Origin: Mesorhizobium sp. M2A.F.Ca.ET.046.03.2.1
Lineage (GTDB): Bacteria > Pseudomonadota > Alphaproteobacteria > Rhizobiales > Rhizobiaceae
Length of the DNA stretch: 64,000 nucleotides
Assembly (NCBI RefSeq): GCF_003952425.1
Contig: NZ_CP034449.1
Span: 806,001 to 870,000 of the forward strand
Direction of reading: 5' to 3'
A program made the position numbers and the translations under genes. The notes beneath the pieces were generated by a model, which saw only the letters and a list, made by a program, of their open reading frames with translations, was not told the DNA's origin and searched no databases. Positions 23,574-32,700 of this stretch are shown here, piece by piece. Numbering within the stretch: position 1 is the first letter of the stretch; each line of letters starts with the position of its first letter.

Positions 23574-25943
23574 ATGAGCCAGTCGCCCTACCCCGCCGTC
23601 CTGTCCGGGCCGCCCAAGCCCAGCCTGATCCTGAGGCCCGGCGAGATCCGCCTGCCGCCGGGCCTGGAGCGCTACACCGTGCAGGGCAATGGCGCGGTGC
23701 TGATCGACGTCGAGGCGGGCGACAGCGTCAGTGTGACCAATGTCGAGGGCGGGCAGCCTTGCGAATTGCTGGCCTGGGATAAAACGGGGATCACCGATCC
23801 CGGCATTTTCGGTGAGAGGTCGAACAGCAATGCGGCCGGCATCAAGGCGCTCCTTGCCGAAGGGGACGACAGTCTCTCGGCGGTTCGCCTCAGCCTCGAG
23901 CGCCGCAAGGTGGAGTTCGACCAGCCGAAGGCCGTGCGCGTGTTCGGGGGCGCCACGCCGGCGGGCACCGAGCAGAGTTTTTCCGTGCAGCGCGACGGCG
24001 CGCTGCTGATCGCGGCGCCCGGCGGGCCTATGCTGGTCGACGGCCACAACACGGCGACGCCGGTGACCGTGCTGGTGCGCCGCGCCACGATCCGGCTGAA
24101 GACGAGAGGGCAGCTTGCCGATCCGCTCGCCGATCCGGTGCTCGATCTCAGGGTGCATTCGGCGACCGCCGAATCCTATTTCGTCAGGGCCGGCGACTAT
24201 CTGCAGATCATCGACGTCGACGGCCGGCAGTGCACCGATTTCCAGTGCTTTTCGGCGCGCAAACTGGATAAGGGGCACGACCTGCCGCTCGACGTGACGA
24301 CGACGCGCACGCTGATGGGCTCGGCCTATCCGATGCCCGGCCTGCATTCGAAATATTACGATCAGGACATGGAGCCGCTGGTCGAGGTGGTGCAGGACAC
24401 ATGCGGCCGGCACGATGCGTTCGCGCTCGCCTGCGCCGCCAAATATTACGACGACATCGGCTATCCGGGCCACACCAACTGCTCGGAGAACTTCAACAAG
24501 GCGCTTGCCGACAAGGGTGTCACGCCCCGCGCCGGCTGGATGGCCATCAACTTCTTCTTCAACACGGCGATCGACGCGCATGGCGTGATGGTGTCGGACG
24601 AACCCTGGTCGCGGCCGGGCGACTATGTTTTGATGCGCGCCCTGACCGATATCGTCTGCGTGTCCTCGGCTTGCCCGGACGACACCACGCCCGCCAATGG
24701 CTGGGACCTCACCGACATCCATGTGCGGACCTATTCCGGCCAGCACAAATTCTCGCGAGCGATCGCCAGACGCATGAAGCCCGACTCGGAACCGAAAATG
24801 ACCCGCGAGACAGCCTTTCATTCGAGCTTTGCCAAGCACACGCGCGATTTCGTCGAATACAGGGGCTATTGGCTGGCCAATTCCTTCGCCAAGGAAGGTC
24901 CCATCGCCGAATACTGGGCCTGCCGGCAGGACGCCGTGATCATGGACCTGTCGCCGCTGCGCAAGTTCGAGGTCACCGGACCGGACGCCGAGGCGCTGCT
25001 GCAATACACGCTGACACGCGACGTCAAGAAGCTCGGCGTCGGCCAGGTCGTCTATACGGCGATGTGCTACGAGCATGGCGGCATGATCGACGACGGAACG
25101 CTGCTCAGGCTCGGCAAGGACAATTTCCGCTGGGTCGGCGGCGACGATTTCTCAGGCGAATGGCTGCGCGAGACCGCCAAGAAACTCGGCTTGAACGTGC
25201 TGGTGCGCTCTTCCACCGACCAGATGCACAACATCGCCGTGCAGGGACCGAAGAGCCGCGACATCTTGAAGGAGGTCGTCTGGACCTCGCCGGTACAGCC
25301 CTCGATCGGCGAGCTCGAATGGTTCCGCTTCGCCGTCGCCCGCATCGGCGGCGGCAACGGCGTGCCGGTGGTGGTCTCGCGCACCGGCTATACGGGCGAG
25401 CTGGGCTATGAAATCTGGTGCCATCCGCGCGACGCCGAAAAAGTGTTCGACGCCGTCTGGGAAGCCGGCCAGCCGCACGGGCTGAAGCCGATGGGCCTGC
25501 AGGCGCTCGACATGGTGCGCATCGAGGCCGGACTGATCTTCGCCGGCTACGAATTCTCCGACCAGACCGATCCGTTCGAGGCCGGCATCGGCTTCACCGT
25601 GCCGCTGAAGACCAAGGCCGACGACTTCATCGGCCGCGACGCGCTGATCCGGCGCAAGGAGCATCCGCAGCACAGGCTCGTCGGCCTCGACATCGACGCC
25701 AACATCCCGGTTGGCCATGGCGACTGCGTCCATGTCGGCCGCGCCCAGATCGGCGTGGTTACCTCCGGCATGCGCTCGCCGGTGCTCGGCAAGACAATCG
25801 CGCTGGCACGGCTCGACGTCACCCATGCCGAGATCGGCACGGAGGTCGAGATCGGCAAGCTCGACGGCCACGCCAAGCGGCTGCCGGCGCGCGTCGTGGC
25901 CTTCGCGCATTACGATCCGCAGAAGACCAAGCCGAGATCCTGA
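23574..25943 (+). CDS. tdm: Trimethylamine N-oxide demethylase (TMAO aldolase)
   Basis: The 789-residue protein has a DUF1989-type N-terminal half (about 1-390) and a GcvT-type folate domain (about 410-789, with SRTGYTGELGYEIW). This two-part layout is that of Tdm, which splits TMAO to dimethylamine and formaldehyde and can hand the formaldehyde to THF. Likely metal ligands are Cys287, His300, Cys303 (GHTNC) and Cys367 (SSACPDD); their spacing matches the zinc-site residues reported for Methylocella Tdm as I recall them, with a constant offset of 24. The ATG 23574 follows GGAGGAGGG. It is the second step after tmm. The IS lies 275 bases upstream. Confidence 0.92.
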   Translation: MSQSPYPAVLSGPPKPSLILRPGEIRLPPGLERYTVQGNGAVLIDVEAGDSVSVTNVEGGQPCELLAWDKTGITDPGIFGERSNSNAAGIKALLAEGDDSLSAVRLSLERRKVEFDQPKAVRVFGGATPAGTEQSFSVQRDGALLIAAPGGPMLVDGHNTATPVTVLVRRATIRLKTRGQLADPLADPVLDLRVHSATAESYFVRAGDYLQIIDVDGRQCTDFQCFSARKLDKGHDLPLDVTTTRTLMGSAYPMPGLHSKYYDQDMEPLVEVVQDTCGRHDAFALACAAKYYDDIGYPGHTNCSENFNKALADKGVTPRAGWMAINFFFNTAIDAHGVMVSDEPWSRPGDYVLMRALTDIVCVSSACPDDTTPANGWDLTDIHVRTYSGQHKFSRAIARRMKPDSEPKMTRETAFHSSFAKHTRDFVEYRGYWLANSFAKEGPIAEYWACRQDAVIMDLSPLRKFEVTGPDAEALLQYTLTRDVKKLGVGQVVYTAMCYEHGGMIDDGTLLRLGKDNFRWVGGDDFSGEWLRETAKKLGLNVLVRSSTDQMHNIAVQGPKSRDILKEVVWTSPVQPSIGELEWFRFAVARIGGGNGVPVVVSRTGYTGELGYEIWCHPRDAEKVFDAVWEAGQPHGLKPMGLQALDMVRIEAGLIFAGYEFSDQTDPFEAGIGFTVPLKTKADDFIGRDALIRRKEHPQHRLVGLDIDANIPVGHGDCVHVGRAQIGVVTSGMRSPVLGKTIALARLDVTHAEIGTEVEIGKLDGHAKRLPARVVAFAHYDPQKTKPRS

Positions 25944-25960
25944 TAGCGGCAGCCCTTGCC

Positions 25961-26181
25961 TTCTCCCCTTGTGGGGTGAGCAGCCGGTTCCCCGAAGGCG
26001 AGTTCATCGTGCCACTGGCACGATGAAATGCCAGCGAACGCCAGGACGCTGCGAAGCAGCGGGGACCGGGAGGTGGATCGGCCCCCGGCCCTTCGCAGAC
26101 TCAGGGCGTTCGAAGCTCGAAAAGCCAAGCAATTGGCTTTTCGTTCGCTGCGCGACCGCTTCTCACCCCACAAGGGGAGGA
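25961..26181. repeat. 221-bp element with 20-bp terminal inverted repeats
   Basis: The ends (starting TTCTCCCCTTGTGGGG) match as inverted repeats at 19 of 20 positions. It is MITE-like. It occupies half of the 443-base gap between tdm and the second APC gene; the rest of the gap holds a candidate operator and ribosome site only. Confidence 0.7.
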
Positions 26182-26259
26182 GGAAAGAGCCGATGTTTCG
26201 CAAGCGTGATGTGCATGACATCCACAAAACGCTTGACGCGAAAGCGCGCCGGATCAATC

Positions 26260-26274
26260 TTCACTCTAAAGAAA
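26260..26274 (+). promoter_or_regulatory. Candidate operator upstream of the second APC permease
   Basis: TTCAC-TCTAA-AGAAA is nearly identical to the site before the first APC operon at 8904 (TTCAC-TCT then AGAAA). An outer TTCACTC/GAGTGGAA inverted pair with a 17-base spacer also surrounds it. Confidence 0.45.
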
Positions 26275-26386
26275 AAAATACGACTGAGTGGAAACACGAC
26301 GGTTGGGCCATAGTGGCCGGGGAGCAAGCTTCGCGAGAGCCGAAGCGTCGCCGGCGGGGAACAGAAAAAAGGGGAAGACACAAGAT

Positions 26387-28096
26387 ATGAGCACGATAAG
26401 CACGGCCCTGGAGCAGCCTGCCGAAAGCAAGCTGCTCAGGCATATCGACTGGCGTGGCGCCTTCTGGGTGGCGAGCGGCGTTCCGGCGCTGGTCCTGTTC
26501 TCGATCGGCGGCATTGCCGGCACGACTGGAACCCTGGCCTTCCTGATCTGGACGGTGTCCATGATCATGGGTTTCCTGCAATCCTTCACCTATGCGGAGA
26601 TTGCCGGCCTGTTCCCGAACAAGTCGGGCGGCGCCTCGATCTACGGCGCTACCGCCTGGCTGCGCTATTCGAAATTCATCGCGCCGCTGTCGGTGTGGTG
26701 CAACTGGTTCGCCTGGTCGCCGGTGCTGTCGCTCGGCTGCTCCATCGCCGCCGCCTATATCCTCAACGCCCTGGCGCCGATCCCGGTCTTCTCCGAGACC
26801 TCGCCGGAGGTCGTCGCCTATATCGCCGCGCATGCGGGGACGGCCCCTGCCGACGCCATCGCGGCGGTGACGGCCGCCGCGACGCCGGCGATCCGCACCT
26901 GGACGCTGTGGGGCCATACGCTGGGACCCGTCTCCTTCACGCTCAACGCCACCTTCTTCATAGGCACGGTGCTGATGCTGGTCATCTTCGCCATCCAGCA
27001 TCGCGGCATCCTCGGCACGGCCAATGTGCAGAAATATATCGGCCTGCTGGTCATCATCCCGATGCTGATCGTCGGCGTGGTGCCGATCATCACCGGCCAG
27101 ATCGACTACGCCAACTTCTCGCCGCTGGTGCCGCTGGCGGCGGCCTATGCGCCCGACCCCGGGTCGTGGAACATCGCCGGCTGGACACTCGTGCTGGGCG
27201 GCATGTTCATCGCCGCATGGTCGACCTACGGCTTCGAGACCGCGGTCTGCTACACGTCGGAGTTCAAGAACCCCGGCACCGACACGTTCAAGGCGATCTT
27301 CTATTCCGGCCTGCTCTGCATGCTGTTGTTCATCCTGGTGCCCTTCACCTTCCAGGGCGTTCTGGGCCTGAACGGCATGCTGGCGACGCCGATCGTCGAC
27401 GGCTCGGGCGTCGCCGACGCGCTGGCCGGCATGGTCGGCGGCGGCAAGCTGATCCACAGCCTGCTGGTCATGCTGATGATCCTGGCGCTGGTGCTCTGCA
27501 TCATGACGGCGATGGCTGGCTCCTCGCGCACGCTCTACCAGGGCTCGGTCGACGGTTGGCTGCCGCGCTATCTCAGCCATGTCAACGAGCACGGCGCGCC
27601 GACGCGGGCGATGTGGACCGACCTGATCTTCAACCTGATCGTGCTGGCCATCGCCTCGGCCGATGCGACGAGCTTCTTCTTCATCCTCGCCGTGTCGAAC
27701 TGCGGCTATATCATCTTCAACTTCCTCAACCTCAATGCCGGCTGGATCCACCGCATCGACAACGGCCACATCACGCGGCCGTGGCGGGCGCCGACCTGGC
27801 TGCTCGGCATCGGCGCCATCTTCGCCTATGTCAACGCGATCTTCATGGGCGCCGGCGCCAAGGTCTGGAACCCGATGGCGCTGTGGGCCGGCCTGATCAC
27901 GGCTGCCTTGATCATCCCGGTGTTCTGCTTCCGCCATTACATCCAGGATGGCGGCAAATTCCCCGACCATATGATGGCCGACCTCGGCATGGCGGGGGCC
28001 GACCTCTCGGTCAAGAAGGCGGGCATGCTGCCCTATCTGACGCTCGCCGCCGGCGTGATCGTGATGCTGATCGCCAACTGGGTGTTCGTCATCTGA
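26387..28096 (+). CDS. APC-superfamily amino acid/amine permease
   Basis: A 569-residue membrane protein with about 12 helices and APC text: FSIGGIAGTTGTLAF in the first helix region, FAWSPVLSLG in helix 3-4, and AWSTYGFETAVCYTSEFKNP at the substrate-site helix 6 and its loop. It is larger than the first APC protein because of a 45-residue extracellular loop near residues 130-175. The ATG 26387 follows AAGGGGAAGACA. It stands alone between tdm and a strong terminator and shares an operator-like motif with the amine genes. Uptake of a methylated amine or TMAO is a reasonable inference; the substrate is unproven. Confidence 0.82.
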   Translation: MSTISTALEQPAESKLLRHIDWRGAFWVASGVPALVLFSIGGIAGTTGTLAFLIWTVSMIMGFLQSFTYAEIAGLFPNKSGGASIYGATAWLRYSKFIAPLSVWCNWFAWSPVLSLGCSIAAAYILNALAPIPVFSETSPEVVAYIAAHAGTAPADAIAAVTAAATPAIRTWTLWGHTLGPVSFTLNATFFIGTVLMLVIFAIQHRGILGTANVQKYIGLLVIIPMLIVGVVPIITGQIDYANFSPLVPLAAAYAPDPGSWNIAGWTLVLGGMFIAAWSTYGFETAVCYTSEFKNPGTDTFKAIFYSGLLCMLLFILVPFTFQGVLGLNGMLATPIVDGSGVADALAGMVGGGKLIHSLLVMLMILALVLCIMTAMAGSSRTLYQGSVDGWLPRYLSHVNEHGAPTRAMWTDLIFNLIVLAIASADATSFFFILAVSNCGYIIFNFLNLNAGWIHRIDNGHITRPWRAPTWLLGIGAIFAYVNAIFMGAGAKVWNPMALWAGLITAALIIPVFCFRHYIQDGGKFPDHMMADLGMAGADLSVKKAGMLPYLTLAAGVIVMLIANWVFVI

Positions 28097-28112
28097 CGTG
28101 GCAACCCGAACG

Positions 28113-28146
28113 AAACGGGCGCGCCTCGGCGCGCCCGTTTTCTTTT
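28113..28146 (+). terminator. Intrinsic terminator after the second APC gene
   Basis: A perfect 12-bp stem (AAACGGGCGCGC with its complement) and a CTCG loop are followed by TCTTTT. It begins 17 bases after the permease stop and ends the amine island on this side. Confidence 0.9.
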
Positions 28147-28167
28147 GCGAGTTGGTCGAAGCAGAGA

Positions 28168-29517
28168 TCAGCCGGCCTTACGGACGGCCTCCTCTTCAAA
28201 GAACCGGTTCGGCGGCCGCTTCAGGCCGAGATTCTCGCGCAGCGTCGATCCTTCATAGTCGCGCCTGAAGATCCCGCGACGTTGCAGCTCGGGCACCACC
28301 TTCTCGGCGAAGTCGTCGAGCCCGGCGGGCAGATAGGGGAACATGACATTGAAGCCATCGGAACCGTCGGTGAGCAGCCATTCCTCCATCTCGTCGGCGA
28401 TGGTTTTCGGGGTACCAACGAAAGCCAGTCCGGAATAGCCGCCGAGCCGCTGCGCTAGCTGGCGAACGGTCAGGTTTTCACTGCGCGCCAGTTCAATGAC
28501 GCGTTCGCGGCTGCTCTTCGAGGCATTGGTCTCCGGAATGTCTGGCAACGGTCCGTCCGGATCGAAACCGGACGCGTCGTGGCCGAGCGCGATCGACAGC
28601 GAGGCGATGCCGCTCTCGTAATAGACGAGGCTGTCGAGCTTCGCGCGCTTGGCCCGCGCCTCCTCGACACTGTCGCCGACGATGACGAAGGCGCCGGGCA
28701 GGATCTTGATGTCGTCGCGCGCGCGGCCAAGTTTTTCCGCTCGGCCTTTCACGTCGGCAAGGAAGCGCTGGCCGGATGCCAGGTCGGGCGGCGCAGCGAA
28801 GATCACCTCCGCCGTCTCGGCGGCCAGTTGGCGTCCGACGTCAGACGCGCCGGCCTGGACGATGACCGGCCAGCCCTGCACCGGCCTGGCGATGTTGAGT
28901 GGCCCTCGCACCGACAGATGCTCGCCCTTGTGGTCGAGCACATGGAGTTTCGCCGGATCGAAATAGAGCCCGCTCTCCGCATCGCGGATGAAGGCGTCGT
29001 CGGCAAAACTGTCCCACAACCCGGTAACGACATCGTAGAACTCGCGCGCCCGGTGGTAGCGCTCGTCATGCTCGACATGCTCGTCGAGGCCGAAATTCAG
29101 CGCCGCGTCGGGATTGGACGTGGTGACGATGTTCCAGCCGGCGCGTCCGCCGCTGATATGGTCGAGCGAGGCGAAGCGGCGGGCGATGTGATAGGGCGCG
29201 TCGAAGGTGGTCGAAGCGGTGGCGACCAGGCCGATGTGGTCGGTGACGGCGGCAAGCGCCGAGAGCAGCGTGAACGGCTCGAAGGACGTTACCGTGTGGC
29301 TGCGCCGCAGCGCCTCGATCGGCATGTTGAGCACCGCCAGATGATCGGCCATGAAGAAGGCGTCGAACTTGGCCGCCTCGAGCGTCTGCGCGAAACGCTT
29401 GAGATGCGCGAAGTTGAAGTTGGCGTCGGGATAAGCGCCCGGGTAACGCCAGGCGCCGGTGTGAAGACTGACGGGGCGCATGAAGGCGCCGAGCCGCAAT
29501 TGCCGTTTTTCTGACAT
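28168..29517 (-). CDS. LLM-class FMN-dependent monooxygenase (NtaA/SnaA/DszA/DmoA family)
   Basis: The 449-residue protein shows the bacterial luciferase-like monooxygenase pattern: KFDAFFMADHLA near residue 50, a central SGGRAGWNIVTTSNPDAALNFG block near 122, PVIVQAGASDVGRQLAA near 217 and a C-terminal GTPKTIADEMEEW. These FMNH2-dependent enzymes act on organosulfur compounds, chelators or similar substrates and need a flavin reductase, which is not seen nearby. It lies just outside the amine island and ends tail-to-tail with the APC gene. Family is firm; substrate unknown. Confidence 0.85.
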   Translation of the reverse strand: MSEKRQLRLGAFMRPVSLHTGAWRYPGAYPDANFNFAHLKRFAQTLEAAKFDAFFMADHLAVLNMPIEALRRSHTVTSFEPFTLLSALAAVTDHIGLVATASTTFDAPYHIARRFASLDHISGGRAGWNIVTTSNPDAALNFGLDEHVEHDERYHRAREFYDVVTGLWDSFADDAFIRDAESGLYFDPAKLHVLDHKGEHLSVRGPLNIARPVQGWPVIVQAGASDVGRQLAAETAEVIFAAPPDLASGQRFLADVKGRAEKLGRARDDIKILPGAFVIVGDSVEEARAKRAKLDSLVYYESGIASLSIALGHDASGFDPDGPLPDIPETNASKSSRERVIELARSENLTVRQLAQRLGGYSGLAFVGTPKTIADEMEEWLLTDGSDGFNVMFPYLPAGLDDFAEKVVPELQRRGIFRRDYEGSTLRENLGLKRPPNRFFEEEAVRKAG

Positions 29518-29713
29518 GAGGAATGATCCAGCGATGACGAGCGTTGCCGCTCCGATATTAGCGCAGGATCGGCCTGCATCGCGCCGCTGAAAAGGAATTC
29601 TGTTTTGCCGAAGCCCTGCCGCGGAGCATTTTCGCCCGGCTGGCCTTTATGCGGATCATCCGCCACCGGCTTTCGCCGATGGCGGATGATCCAAGGTTGC
29701 CACCTTATCGTTG

Positions 29714-29783
29714 GAGCATGATCTCTTTTGAACCGAAGGTCAGCGCAGCAAAAACCGCTATGCACTTTTAGGGATCATGCTTT
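29714..29783. repeat. Palindromic element with GAGCATGATC arms, long form
   Basis: This is a relative of 7463-7511: one end GAGCATGATC, the other GATCATGC, with a 50-base middle that includes a different filler. It touches the stop of the RND pump gene. The 264-base gap up to 29517 holds nothing else I can identify. Confidence 0.65.
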
Positions 29784-32700
29784 ATTCCGCGGCCAGTGCC
29801 AGCTGCGGCCGTTCGATGCCTTCGATCTTCTCCGGCTCCGGCGCCTGCTCGTCGGTCTTGGCCTTCTTCGGCGCACGGCCGAAGAACAGCGCGTAGCCGG
29901 CCGGCAGCACCAGAATGGTGAGCACGGTCGCGACCAGGATGCCGCCCATCATGGCGTAGGCGAGCGGTCCCCAGAAGACGGCGCGCGAGATCGGGATCAG
30001 CGCCAGCACGGCGGTCAGCGCCGTCAGCATGATCGGCCGGAAGCGGCGCACCGCCGCACCCACGATCGCTTCCGATTGGTCCATGCCTGCCGCGATGTCC
30101 TGATCGATCTGGTCGACCAGGATGATCGAGTTGCGCATGATGATGCCGAGCAGCGCGATGACGCCGAGGATGGCGACGAAGCCGAAGGGCGCGCCGCTGA
30201 TCAGCAGCGCCGCGGCGGCGCCGATGATGCCGAGCGGACCTGTGGCGAGCACCAGCATCGACTTGCCGAAATGCTGCAGCTGGACCATCAGCAGCACGAC
30301 GATGATGGCCAGCATGATCGGCGCCTTGGCGGCGATCGAAGCCTGGCTCTCGGCCGAATCCTCGGCGCCGCCCTGGATCTCGATCTTGTAGCCGGGCGCT
30401 AGGCCGGCGCGCAGGTCCTTCATGTCGTTGTACATCTTGGTGACGACGTCGTTCGACTGCACGCCGTCCGGCAACGTGGCGCGCACGCTGATCGTCGGCA
30501 GGCGGTCGCGTCGCCATTCGACGCCCTGCTCCATGACCGGCACGACCTTGGCCACCTGCGAGAGCGGCACCGAGCCGCCGAAGTCGGTTGGGATGTAGAC
30601 GGAGTCGACCGAAGACAGGAGATGGCGGGTCGCCTCCGGCTCGCGGGCGACGATCGACACCGTCTCCTCGCCGTCGCGGAAGTCGTCGAGCGCCGCGCCG
30701 GACATGGTGGCCTGCAGCACCTGGCGGATGCGCTGCGAGGTTACGCCAAGGGCGCGAGCACGATCCTGGTCGATCACCAGCTTCATTGCCGGCACCGTTT
30801 CCAGCCAATCGTCATGGATGGCGCCGAGCAGCGGGTTGGCCTGGAACTTCGCCTTCACCTCGTCGGCGATGCGGCGCACCTCCTTGCGGTCCGGACCCAT
30901 GATGCGCATCTGCACGGGCCAGCCCGTCGGCGGTCCAAGGAACAGGCGGTCGACCTTGCCGCGGATCGAGGGGAAGTCCTTGGCGAGGATGCCGCGCATC
31001 TTGACGATCAGCCGCTCGCGCGCCGGCTCGTCCTTGGCCATCACCAGGAGCTGGGCGAAGTTGGGATTCCTGAGCTGCTGGTCGAGGGGCAGGAAGAAGC
31101 GCGGGGCACCTTCGCCGATATAGGTGGCGATGAAGCGCTTGTCGGGATCGTCCATCATTTTCGCTTCCAGCGCCTTGGCCTGGTTCTCGACCTCCTTGAT
31201 CGAGGTGCCTTCCGGCAGCCAGAGATCGACGAGGATTTCCGGACGCGAGGATTGCGGGAAGAAATTCTGCGGGATGAACTGGAAGGCCCACAGGCTGGTG
31301 GCGAAGGTGACCAGGGTCATCACCAGAACGATGATGCGGTGGCGCACGGCCCAGGCGACCGTCGCGCGCAGGCGGCGGTAGAAGCCAGTGTCGAAGACAT
31401 CGTGGTGGGTGCCGGCATGCTTGCGCTGCTTGAGGATCATGTAGCCCAGCCACGGCGTGAAATAGACCGCGACGAACCACGACACGATCAGCGCGATGCC
31501 GACGACATAGAACAGCGTGCGCACATATTCGCCGGCAGTGGATGCCGCGAAGCCGACCGGGATGAAGCCCGCCGTGGTGATCAGCGTTCCAGTGAGCATC
31601 GGGAAGGCGGTCGATGTATAGGCGAAGCTCGCCGCCTCGATCTTGACCAGCCCTTCCTCGAGCTTTCGTTCCATCATCTCGACGACGATCATGGCGTCGT
31701 CAACCAGGAGACCGAGCGCGATGATCAAAGCGCCGAGCGAGATGCGCTGCAGGTCGATGCCGATCTCGTACATGATGGCGAAGGTGGCGGCCAGAACCAG
31801 CGGGATGGCGATGGCGATCACCAGGCCCGAGCGCCAGCCGATCGACAGCAGCGACACGGCGAGCACGATGAGCAGCGCTTCGCCGAGCGCTTCCATGAAT
31901 TCGCTCACCGCGTCCTTGACCACCTCCGGCTGATCCGAGATCTGGTCGACCGAAACGCCGTAGGGCAGCCCGGCCTCGAAGCGCTGGTAGGTCGCCTCGA
32001 CATCCTTGCCGACGTCCCTGACGTTGAAACCCTTGGCCATGACGACGCCGACCTGGACGCTCTCATGGCCGTTGAAACGGTATTTGCGCTCATAAGGGTC
32101 TTCGAGACCGGACGAGACGGTGGCGATATCGCCGAGACGCGTCACCTGATTGCCGGAGCGCAGCCTGAGCTCGCGGATATCCGCGGCCTTGGTGACGTCG
32201 CCCTCGACCGAGATGCGCACCGAGCGCAGGCCGGTGTCGACCGAGCCCGCCGGATCGACAGCGTTCTGCCCCTTCACGGCGTTCTGCAAGTCGACGATGG
32301 TCAGGCCGCGCTCGGCCAGCGCCTTGGACGAGACGTCGATATAGATCTTCTCCGGCTGGTCGCCGATGATGACGGCCTTCTCGACGCCGGGCGTCGTCAA
32401 CAGCATATCGCGCGCCTGGATGGCGAACTTCTTCAGCTCCGGATAGGTGAAGCCGTCGCCGCTGATCGAATGCAAGGTGATGAAGGTGTCGCCGAACTCG
32501 TCGTTGAAATACGGACCGAGCAGGCCTTGCGGCAACTCATTGGAAATGTCGCCGACCTTCTTGCGCACCTGATAGAAGGCGTCCTTCACCTCCTCGGCAT
32601 TGGTGTCGCCTTTCACCTGCAGCATGATGATGGTGCTGCCGGCACGCGTGTAGGAGCGCACGAAATCGAGATGCGGCGTTTCCTGCAGCTTGCGCTCGAT

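Noticed and set aside
26261..27970. 569-residue minus-strand frame over the second APC gene
   Set aside because: The plus-strand APC protein has helix and motif structure; the minus-strand text is Arg/Asp/Gln-rich filler.
28168..29517. Naming the LLM monooxygenase dimethyl sulfide monooxygenase (dmoA)
   Set aside because: The family is broad, the flavin reductase partner is missing and residues do not decide the substrate.
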